Positions 25,710 to 32,526 of a DNA stretch of 64,000 nt are shown piece after piece; the first letter of the stretch is position 1; the number at the start of each line of letters is the position of its first letter. The notes below the pieces were generated by a model. It did not search any database. It had not been told where the DNA came from and saw only the letters and a program-made list of their open reading frames with translations. The DNA comes from Clostridiales bacterium UBA2432. GTDB lineage: Bacteria > Bacillota > Clostridia > Lachnospirales > Vallitaleaceae. The stretch is taken from positions 29,384 to 93,383 of the forward strand of contig DDQW01000021.1 of NCBI GenBank assembly GCA_002342805.1. Reading direction: 5' to 3'. Made by a program: the position numbers and the translations under genes.

Positions 25710-27587
25710 ATGGAAAAACTATGGTTTCCGCGCCTAGTATCAAGTGGAATGGTTCTACAAAGAGGTAATGGAACGACATTACCGGGAAAATCAAGAGCGC
25801 ATAATCGTATAAGTATTCAATTTATTAATCAGGAATATCAAATAGAGGCAGATAATCAAGGGAATTTTTTAATCAGCTTCGATTATCTTGAAGCCGGTGG
25901 GCCCTACGAACTTGTCGTCCAGAGTCAAGCCCATGGTCAAATGTGTTTTGAAGATGTCTATGTTGGAGATGTCTATATTGGGTCGGGGCAATCAAATATG
26001 GAACTGCCTATTTCTCGTGTACATTGGTTTTATGATATTGACTGGACACGGTTTAATAATAGACAATTACGTTACTTTAAGGTAGAGGAGAATCCGAACT
26101 TTTCAGAAGTTCAAAAGGACCATACGAGTGGAACCTGGACCGGATTTACGGTGGACTCGATACAGTCTGTATCTGCACTAGGCGTGTTTCTTTTAGAACG
26201 ACTCTATCAAAAGTTAGGAATTCCCTTAGGCTTTATTCAAGTAGCTCTTGGTGGAAGTCCAATTCAGGCATGGTTACCCAAACATTTGATTGATGCAGAA
26301 GATCAAATGCATTATGAAGAGTATAAAGATGATGTGCTTCGTCTGAAGCGTCAAGAAGAAGACGTTGCCAAAGAAGAAGAATGGAATAAACGACTCGATC
26401 AAGGTGACCTAGGATATCGTGAAAAGTGGCATTTGCGTACAGATTTTTCAGAATGGAAGAATACAGATATTCCATGTGCCTTTAAAGATTTATTCGGAAA
26501 TAATTTTACAGGAGTGGCCTGGTTTGCAAAAACACTACAAATGAATGAGGAACAAGTTAAGCAACAATGGCTTTTGGACTTAGGTACGATTGTCGATGCT
26601 GATGAAGCATATATTAATGGTATCCAAATCGGACAAACCGAGTATAGGTATCCGCCAAGGCGTTATGAAGTACCTCAAGGACTTCTGAAAAAAGGGGAGA
26701 ATACGATTGTTCTTCGAATTAAAAGCTTTCAAGGCCAAGGATGGTTCACCCCCGATAAAGAATACACACTAACCAGTGTGACAGGGAAAATTGCACTTGA
26801 AAAATCATGGAAATATCATATGGGTGGAGTAGTTGAGCCCAAACCGGCAAAAGAATTCATGTCATGGAAGCCAACGGTACTACACAATGGCATGCTAGCT
26901 CCTTGTTTTCAATATAATATCAGAGGATTTTTGTGGTACCAAGGAGAGTCCAATACAGAACGTCCGGAAAAATATGAAGGGTATCTCAAAGCGTATGTGC
27001 AATATATTCGCCAACAGTTTAATCGTCCGAAACTTCCGATAGCGCTTATTCAACTTGTTAATTTTGATGTGGATTTAGATCCCCAAAATTCTGGTTGGCC
27101 AGAGGTGCGAGAAGCTCAACGTAAAGTATCCAGACAAGAAGATCTAGGCTTGATTGTGGGTATTGATGCCGGTGAGCACAACGATTTACATCCTCTGAAT
27201 AAAGCCTTATTAGCAGAGCGTTCAGCACGCTACTTTGAAGACACAGTTTATCAATTCAAGGTGAATGGTCAAAGTCCTGAATGGATTGGAGTAAGTGAAG
27301 ATGGGAAAAACCAGGCGTGGATCTGTGAATTAGACGTACATGGTTTAAAAATTGACGACAGGCATATGACCGTTGACGGTTTTGTTGCTATTGATGCAAA
27401 AGGACATTCATATTCTCTCCAAGCGCTTGTGCAGGAGACAAGAGTCCGTTTGAATAAACCCCAAATACCGTCAAAGACAAAGATTCAATATGTCGAGATC
27501 CGTTATGCATATGAAAATAATCCGACAGGCCGACTTTTATATGATGAAAGCGGATTGCCGGCATCTCCCATAAGTATAAAATTATAG
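25710..27587 (+). CDS. SGNH-type acetylesterase (sialate O-acetylesterase/CE20-like)
   Basis: Predicted carbohydrate O-acetylesterase, 625 residues, without a signal peptide. The SASA/SGNH domain shows the Ser block SGQSNMELP and the oxyanion/second block WYQGESNTERP; a jelly-roll sugar-binding-like insert lies roughly at 240-370 (WFAKTLQMNEE...LDLGTIVDADEAYING region). The likely catalytic His is in the HNDLHPLNK segment. Given the xylosidase and glucuronidase neighbours, removal of acetyl groups from imported acetyl-xylo-oligosaccharides is likely (inference). ATG 25710 is favoured over 25692 because AAGGAG precedes it at proper distance. Confidence 0.87.
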   Translation: MEKLWFPRLVSSGMVLQRGNGTTLPGKSRAHNRISIQFINQEYQIEADNQGNFLISFDYLEAGGPYELVVQSQAHGQMCFEDVYVGDVYIGSGQSNMELPISRVHWFYDIDWTRFNNRQLRYFKVEENPNFSEVQKDHTSGTWTGFTVDSIQSVSALGVFLLERLYQKLGIPLGFIQVALGGSPIQAWLPKHLIDAEDQMHYEEYKDDVLRLKRQEEDVAKEEEWNKRLDQGDLGYREKWHLRTDFSEWKNTDIPCAFKDLFGNNFTGVAWFAKTLQMNEEQVKQQWLLDLGTIVDADEAYINGIQIGQTEYRYPPRRYEVPQGLLKKGENTIVLRIKSFQGQGWFTPDKEYTLTSVTGKIALEKSWKYHMGGVVEPKPAKEFMSWKPTVLHNGMLAPCFQYNIRGFLWYQGESNTERPEKYEGYLKAYVQYIRQQFNRPKLPIALIQLVNFDVDLDPQNSGWPEVREAQRKVSRQEDLGLIVGIDAGEHNDLHPLNKALLAERSARYFEDTVYQFKVNGQSPEWIGVSEDGKNQAWICELDVHGLKIDDRHMTVDGFVAIDAKGHSYSLQALVQETRVRLNKPQIPSKTKIQYVEIRYAYENNPTGRLLYDESGLPASPISIKL

Positions 27588-27613
27588 GGTATCCCGAGAG
27601 GGGATACCCTTTA
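27587..27613. terminator. Terminator between convergent esterase and GH120 genes
   Basis: GGGTATCCC (27587-27595), a GAGAG loop and GGGATACCC (27601-27609), then TTTATT. It begins at the last base of the esterase stop codon and ends just before the minus-strand GH120 stop. Confidence 0.85.
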
Positions 27614-27615
27614 TT

Positions 27616-29553
27616 CTACCAAACTTTGATTTTGTTGTCTCCGGACCTTAATTGATTAAGCGGTCCGGCTTTTGTGGTTTCAGATTTTTTTTCATTGAAG
27701 TAATCGGTATCTAATGTCATCGGACTTCCATCCGGATTGTCAAATTCAGCATCAACAATTCGAACACGGGTAAGATTACGCGTGGAACGAATAGGACTGT
27801 TAAATTCATCGAAAGCTTCCGGTAAAGTACAGCTCATATAGATTCCATCGGTGGTTTCTTCTAGTATAAAAGAAGTATCAAAACCAGATTGAATCAAGTT
27901 GGTCTTCTCTTGATCAAAGGCTTTAGCACTACCAAGATAAACGTTATTATCGATATATACAGGCTGTTTAACACGGTTAAAGGATTCATGATCACCAGGA
28001 ACTTCATCGACTTTTTCAATGTACTCGTCTAATGAAGTAGGACGACCATTATAATGATGGGTACCGGCTGTAACCGAGGTATTGACATTGGTTGAATCTT
28101 CGCATTGGCCCAAATATAAGTTGTTATAGAATCGATCATCGCCGCCATAGATTAAGGTAAAGCCCTTTATTTTTGTACTATGTGGCAAATGGTATTGGGT
28201 TGAACGATCTAAGATATTATGGACAGCCATTTTACCTACAAATAAATTGTTGACATAGGCTCCGCCCTGGGACACGTTTAAAACATTATAATCAGAAGCC
28301 ATGATATTGTGATCGACCATGTAGGGACCGTGACTGACTTCAACAAAAAAGTCGCGATTATTATTGTAGAGCAAGTTCTTGCTAATGCGTGTTCCTTGAG
28401 TCTGCCAGTCAAGCCAGATGCCAAGAGAACAATCGTGAATGCGATTGTTATGTATTTGAACATCGATAGCTGCATGAAGCTTGATGCCACCAATTTCGTG
28501 ACCGTAAAACTCACGTTTTGAAGCAATATTATAAATATGATTCCCGTAGATTTCAGAAAAAACACATCCTAGGTGACCGACAATACCATTTTGACCGCAA
28601 TCATAAATACGATTGTTGCGAATTATATGAGAGCCAATCGTTTCTTTTGACCAACCGAGTCGCTCTGCACTAAAGACTGATTCCAGTTGATAAATATAAC
28701 CGGGTTTGTCTCGACGGATACTTCGGTAGTTGTGACCGGAAAGGATTTCTTTTCCAATACTGATGGCGCTGCATTTTGCGTCATGAATAATGTTATCTTC
28801 GATAATCCAGCCTTTGCTCCAATGGGCTCCAATGAGACCGGGTTGATCTGCTGTCGGTGGCGCCCAAGGAGAAGCCGCTTGAGCCAATTCAAATCCACGT
28901 ACCGTGATGTAATCGATACCTGTATTTTGAGGATAGAAACAGTTTTGACGTACATTAATTTCGACCAATTCATCATTTGGATTGGCATCTTGAAAGTTTG
29001 CATAAATAGTAGTATTATTTTCATCGGATTCTACATACCAACGAAATTTTGTTTGTTCGGGATTGATGACAGGCGTTTGTCGCTGTGTCCAATCATCAAT
29101 AAATTCGGTAATGATTCCGGGATTCACAATGGCATCATAGGTCTCAGATTCATAGAAAGACAAACCATTAAGATAAACATCGCCTAAGTGCCTTGTCTTA
29201 TCAACGGAGACCACCCAATCACCAAAAACTGTCTCTTTATATGGATTGAAGTCACCAAAAAAGCTATTAGGTAAAGTGACTTTCCAAACGCTACCCTCCA
29301 CATGCGTCCAAGTGTCAATGACTTCGGATCCTTTAATGACCACTGTTTCACCATCGGCACACATATAAGTAATTCTGCGTTGGTCGCTTAAGCCGGCGTA
29401 CTTTGGATTGACATTTTCCCGATAAACACCTTCATGAACGATTACTGAATCTCCCGCCATGGCAATGGAAGCGGCCTTGTTAATTGTCAGAAAAGGATTT
29501 GATTCATTTCCTATATTTGTGTCTTTTCCATTTTTTGCTACATGATAAATCAT
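27616..29553 (-). CDS. Beta-xylosidase (GH120)
   Basis: Right-handed beta-helix xylosidase, 645 residues, no signal peptide. It matches, from memory, XylC of Thermoanaerobacterium saccharolyticum nearly collinearly, including the AGDSVIVHEGVYRE opening, WAPPTADQPGLIG and the IKVW C-terminus. The two catalytic residues of XylC fall at identical numbers here: D382 in GIWLDWQ and E405 in FFVEVSHGP. It hydrolyses xylobiose and longer xylo-oligosaccharides from the non-reducing end in the cytoplasm. It is divergent from an AraC regulator that likely controls it. Presence of both GH3 and GH120 enzymes suggests different substrate ranges. Confidence 0.94.
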   Translation of the reverse strand: MIYHVAKNGKDTNIGNESNPFLTINKAASIAMAGDSVIVHEGVYRENVNPKYAGLSDQRRITYMCADGETVVIKGSEVIDTWTHVEGSVWKVTLPNSFFGDFNPYKETVFGDWVVSVDKTRHLGDVYLNGLSFYESETYDAIVNPGIITEFIDDWTQRQTPVINPEQTKFRWYVESDENNTTIYANFQDANPNDELVEINVRQNCFYPQNTGIDYITVRGFELAQAASPWAPPTADQPGLIGAHWSKGWIIEDNIIHDAKCSAISIGKEILSGHNYRSIRRDKPGYIYQLESVFSAERLGWSKETIGSHIIRNNRIYDCGQNGIVGHLGCVFSEIYGNHIYNIASKREFYGHEIGGIKLHAAIDVQIHNNRIHDCSLGIWLDWQTQGTRISKNLLYNNNRDFFVEVSHGPYMVDHNIMASDYNVLNVSQGGAYVNNLFVGKMAVHNILDRSTQYHLPHSTKIKGFTLIYGGDDRFYNNLYLGQCEDSTNVNTSVTAGTHHYNGRPTSLDEYIEKVDEVPGDHESFNRVKQPVYIDNNVYLGSAKAFDQEKTNLIQSGFDTSFILEETTDGIYMSCTLPEAFDEFNSPIRSTRNLTRVRIVDAEFDNPDGSPMTLDTDYFNEKKSETTKAGPLNQLRSGDNKIKVW

Positions 29554-29599
29554 CTTAAGAACCTCCTAAATTCTGTTTTATGATATTTTATATATATGC

Positions 29600-29660
29600 T
29601 ATAATTGTACATAATTAATAGCGACATGGCTAGACGATGATTCGTCGAAGACTAGACAAT
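29600..29660. promoter_or_regulatory. GH120/araC divergent control region with direct repeats
   Basis: TATAAT at 29600-29605 could serve the AraC gene. CTAGACGAT (29630-29638) and CTAGACAAT (29652-29660) are direct repeats 22 bp apart, the two-turn arrangement used by AraC-type activators. A GACGA/TCGTC inverted repeat (29633-29646) lies between. The repeats sit upstream of where a minus-strand GH120 promoter would be. Confidence 0.55.
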
Positions 29661-29683
29661 ATTTGTGTTTATAAGGAGTTCTT

Positions 29684-30433
29684 ATGTTTTTTGAACGGCA
29701 TGGATTAGACAGTACTAACTTATTTCAAATAAAAAATTTCAGATTAGAACGATATCCGGTTCATTTTCACCTTGCCTATGAATTTATTTGGGTTGAAGAA
29801 GGAATGCTGACAATGAACATTGATGGCAAACAACAACACTTTATGGCAGGAGAAGCGGCCATTATTTTTGCAAATCAGTTACATGATTTGCATTTGACGA
29901 AAGAATCCAAAGAACACTTTCTTCTCTTTTCTCCTGAGTTAATCAATGATTTTCATAAAGAATATAAAGGACAGATTCCAATCACAAACAAGCTTATATT
30001 TGATCAAAAACCGGCACTGGATATGTTGGACAATATTTATGAAAAAAAACGTTTTTTATATGACCTATGTGCTCGTATTGTGGACCAGATGGATTTTCAA
30101 CCAGCCGTCCAAGTTGATAGAACGACCGTAATCTATGATGTCCTGCTTTATGTGGAAGAAAATTACCAGAAGAACATCAATCTTCAGAGTTTAGCAAAGG
30201 AATTAAAGTATGATTATACCTATTTATCCAAACTATTCGGAAAATTAATGGGGATGACCTTTACGGAGTATTTGAATCACTACCGAATCTCCAATACCCT
30301 TTTTTTCTTGGACAACAGTCAATATAGTATTAGTGATATTGTATTTAAGTGTGGCTATAATAACTTTAGAACCTTCAATCGGAATTTTAAGCAAATTGTA
30401 GGAATGTCACCAACACAATATATGAAAAAATAA
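29684..30433 (+). CDS. AraC-family transcriptional regulator
   Basis: 249 residues: an N-terminal cupin-type sensor (about 15-95, with YPVHFHLAYEFIWVEEG) and a C-terminal AraC DNA-binding domain with two helix-turn-helices (about 150-249, ending NRNFKQIVGMSPTQYMKK). Divergently transcribed from GH120, 130 bp apart, with phased direct repeats between. The natural reading is an activator responding to xylose or xylo-oligosaccharides. ATG follows AAGGAG. Confidence 0.92.
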   Translation: MFFERHGLDSTNLFQIKNFRLERYPVHFHLAYEFIWVEEGMLTMNIDGKQQHFMAGEAAIIFANQLHDLHLTKESKEHFLLFSPELINDFHKEYKGQIPITNKLIFDQKPALDMLDNIYEKKRFLYDLCARIVDQMDFQPAVQVDRTTVIYDVLLYVEENYQKNINLQSLAKELKYDYTYLSKLFGKLMGMTFTEYLNHYRISNTLFFLDNSQYSISDIVFKCGYNNFRTFNRNFKQIVGMSPTQYMKK

Positions 30434-30495
30434 ATAGATTTGTCTGCTCTCAGCTGACCAATAGATAAAGCAAAAATGCTATTCTATTATTGTGG

Positions 30496-30504
30496 TGTTA
30501 TAAT
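30496..30504 (+). promoter_or_regulatory. Extended -10 promoter of the 310-aa membrane protein gene
   Basis: TGTTATAAT, an extended -10 (TG-N-TATAAT), lies 35 nt before the ATG at 30540. No good -35 is evident, as expected for extended -10 promoters. Identical nonamers precede the genes at 32185 and 60641. Confidence 0.6.
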
Positions 30505-30539
30505 ACATCAAAAATAATAGAAAATGAAAAGGAGCGTTT

Positions 30540-31472
30540 ATGAGAGCAAGTACAATTTATTTTAATACGATGAAATTCGTATGGATGAAATTATTATTAG
30601 GGATAGGGGTCGTTTTTATAGCAGGTGCTTTATTTGTTCCCTTTTTTTTCATTGGGATGATGTTTGAGTTTTCTGTATTTATTATATTGATGCTCGTTTG
30701 GCTTTCAAGTGCTTATGGAATAAAAGCCCTCGTCACCCATTATTTTGGTTATATGGTAAAAGCCGGACATGTTGCAGTGATTACAGAGAGTATGATTCAT
30801 GGGAAAATACCGGAACACTATTTTGCGTTTGGCTTACAACGAGTCAAAGAAAAGTTTGTGTCATCAAATGCTTTTTTTCTTGTCGATCGTTTGATATCAG
30901 GAGCTGTGCGCCAAATTCAAAATAAAATGGAAAGCATTGGCGGGTGGCTTAATGGTGTCCCAGGTATAGGCTTTGTTATTCAAATCCTTAATTTATTTAT
31001 ATCAATTTCATTGAATTATATTGATGAGTGTTGCTTGGGGTATACATTTTATAAAGATAGCCAGAATACATTTAAAAGTGCAGCCGATGGTGTCGTCATC
31101 TACGCACAAAATTGGAAAACGATTTTAAAAAATGCGGCCATAACAACAGCTCTTGTTCTTCTACTTATGATAGGTGTGATGATAAGTCTGTTTTTAGCTT
31201 TTAGTGCTATATTATCAGCAATAAATGTTAATGCCGGCTTTGCAATTATTCCTGCAGTTTTCATCACACTGGTGATTAAATATGCCTTTATCGACAGTTG
31301 GATTCTAGTAAAAACAATGTGCACTTATATGGAGGTTGCCCCACAGACCACGATTTCATTTGACCTCTATGCAAAATTATCTAAGTTTTCAACACAGTTC
31401 AAAAAATTATATCAACAAGGCGCAGTGGATGATGAACCTATAGGTGATATACAAAGTGTGTCGCAAATATGA
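30540..31472 (+). CDS. Integral membrane protein of unknown function, 310 aa
   Basis: No family recognised. About six hydrophobic segments: two near the N-terminus (residues 15-45 and 46-70), one around 140-160, and two or three at 200-265, with a hydrophilic C-terminal tail. Short amphipathic loops and the phrase DECCLGYTFYKDSQNTFKSA in the middle are notable. Strong AAAAGGAG ribosome site, own promoter, single-gene unit. It lies between the xylan cluster and the degraded toxin-antitoxin locus and has no obvious partner. Confidence 0.8.
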   Translation: MRASTIYFNTMKFVWMKLLLGIGVVFIAGALFVPFFFIGMMFEFSVFIILMLVWLSSAYGIKALVTHYFGYMVKAGHVAVITESMIHGKIPEHYFAFGLQRVKEKFVSSNAFFLVDRLISGAVRQIQNKMESIGGWLNGVPGIGFVIQILNLFISISLNYIDECCLGYTFYKDSQNTFKSAADGVVIYAQNWKTILKNAAITTALVLLLMIGVMISLFLAFSAILSAINVNAGFAIIPAVFITLVIKYAFIDSWILVKTMCTYMEVAPQTTISFDLYAKLSKFSTQFKKLYQQGAVDDEPIGDIQSVSQI

Positions 31473-31494
31473 ATGATAAGTAAAAGATAAATCA

Positions 31495-31526
31495 TTGCAC
31501 AATGATAACAAATATGTTATCATTGT
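31495..31526 (+). promoter_or_regulatory. Promoter embedded in a perfect 12-bp inverted repeat
   Basis: TTGCAC (31495-31500), 17 bp, TATCAT (31518-31523). Overlying it, ACAATGATAACA (31499-31510) and TGTTATCATTGT (31515-31526) are a perfect inverted repeat with an AATA centre. This is the layout of an autoregulated toxin-antitoxin promoter. Confidence 0.7.
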
Positions 31527-31543
31527 GGCATAGCCAATAGTAA

Positions 31544-31609
31544 AGAAAGACACCCAAAAAAGAACTTGACCGAGCAATAAGATATATGAAGGACTGGGAA
31601 TCGAGGTAA
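31544..31609 (+). pseudogene. C-terminal remnant of a HigB/RelE-type toxin gene
   Basis: The frame from 31544 to the TAA at 31607-31609 encodes KTPKKELDRAIRYMKDW plus a few residues, which resembles the extreme C-terminus of Gp49/HigB-like RelE-superfamily toxins (typically KTQKTPxxEL-A-R-KDY). The codon before it is a stop (TAA, 31541) and there is no start codon or upstream toxin body. The remainder seems deleted, bringing the promoter/operator next to the tail. The intact antitoxin-like gene follows at 31728. Confidence 0.6.
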
Positions 31610-31727
31610 TTAATACGTTGTTAGAAAGAGTTATAAAATAAAAAATAACAAATAAAAAAAATAGAATAAAAAATCGATAGTTAAAATACAACAAATAAAA
31701 TAAAAGATAAATCAGGAGATGAAAAAA

Positions 31728-32027
31728 ATGAAAAACGGAGTTAAATGGAATGATCTGAAACAATCGATTAACTCTATTTCTGACACAGAAAAAACCGAGA
31801 TTGAAGCTACGGCAAAAATAATGGCTTCAATAATTAAGAGGAGAAAAGAGCTAAAAATATCGCAGCGTGATTTGGAAAAACTGTCTGGAATAAAACAGTC
31901 GGCCATCGCTCGTATTGAAAAGCAAAATAATTCTCCATCGATTGAAACACTTATAAAATTGATGGAGCCATTAGGTCTTACATTAACAGTTACAGCCACA
32001 GATAATACACATTCAAAGTTAATGTAA
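31728..32027 (+). CDS. XRE-family antitoxin-like protein (HigA type)
   Basis: 99-residue helix-turn-helix protein. The N-terminal stretch (WNDLKQSINSISDTEKTEI) and the HTH (about 45-80, LKISQRDLEKLSGIKQSAIARI) are arranged as in antitoxins that follow HigB-type toxins. ATG 31728 is chosen because AGGAG directly abuts ATG 31719. No complete toxin is present upstream, only the remnant at 31544, so it may now be an orphan regulator bound to its own operator at 31499-31526 (inference). Confidence 0.82.
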   Translation: MKNGVKWNDLKQSINSISDTEKTEIEATAKIMASIIKRRKELKISQRDLEKLSGIKQSAIARIEKQNNSPSIETLIKLMEPLGLTLTVTATDNTHSKLM

Positions 32028-32048
32028 TATCAAATATGTGACATTAAT

Positions 32049-32084
32049 AAGATGATATCTGTATTGTACAGTGTCATCTTTTTT
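32049..32084 (+). terminator. Terminator after the antitoxin-like gene
   Basis: AAGATGA (32049-32055) pairs with TCATCTT (32074-32080), with an inner CTGTA/TACAG stem, followed by a T-run. Confidence 0.8.
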
Positions 32085-32145
32085 CTTTCATTCTTCTCTT
32101 GGATTTTGATGCGACATAAGTTATGTAGTCATTAACGCAATGTTT

Positions 32146-32154
32146 TGTTATAAT
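32146..32154 (+). promoter_or_regulatory. Extended -10 promoter of the MazG-like gene
   Basis: TGTTATAAT lies 30 nt before the ATG at 32185, an extended -10 motif without a clear -35. Confidence 0.6.
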
Positions 32155-32184
32155 GAGAATAATACAAACAAGAAAGGAATAACC

Positions 32185-32502
32185 ATGGAAGACTTAATTA
32201 AGCGAATACGCGAATTTCGTGATCAACGTGAATGGTCGCAATTTCACACGCCGGAAAACTTGTCTAAATCTATTGTTATTGAAGCGGCGGAGCTCTTGGA
32301 AAACTTTCAATGGGACGGCGAATCCTATGATGAACAAAATGTAAAAGAAGAACTCGCCGATGTCATGAATTATTGTATCTTGTTAGCAGATCAATTAAAC
32401 ATTGATATCATCCAGGCCATGCATGATAAAATAGATAAGAACGCATTAAAGTATCCGGTCGAAAAAGCAAAGGGTACCAGTAAAAAATATACGGAATTAT
32501 AA
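32185..32502 (+). CDS. MazG-like nucleotide pyrophosphohydrolase
   Basis: 105-residue all-alpha NTP pyrophosphatase of the MazG-like superfamily. The Mg-binding pattern is visible as IEAAELLENFQW followed by EELADVMNYCILLAD (the EExxE and ExxD halves). The true start is ATG 32185 after AGAAAGGA; an earlier in-frame ATG at 32140 has no ribosome site and lies in the promoter. It is followed by a helicase gene after 24 nt. It may clean up non-canonical nucleotides or act with the helicase. Confidence 0.9.
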   Translation: MEDLIKRIREFRDQREWSQFHTPENLSKSIVIEAAELLENFQWDGESYDEQNVKEELADVMNYCILLADQLNIDIIQAMHDKIDKNALKYPVEKAKGTSKKYTEL

Positions 32503-32526
32503 TAATACGCTTTGGGGAGATATGAC

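Noticed and set aside
28687..29187. Long open frame on the plus strand inside the GH120 gene
   Set aside because: It lies wholly antisense to a gene with both catalytic residues conserved, and its translation shows no domain or ribosome site.
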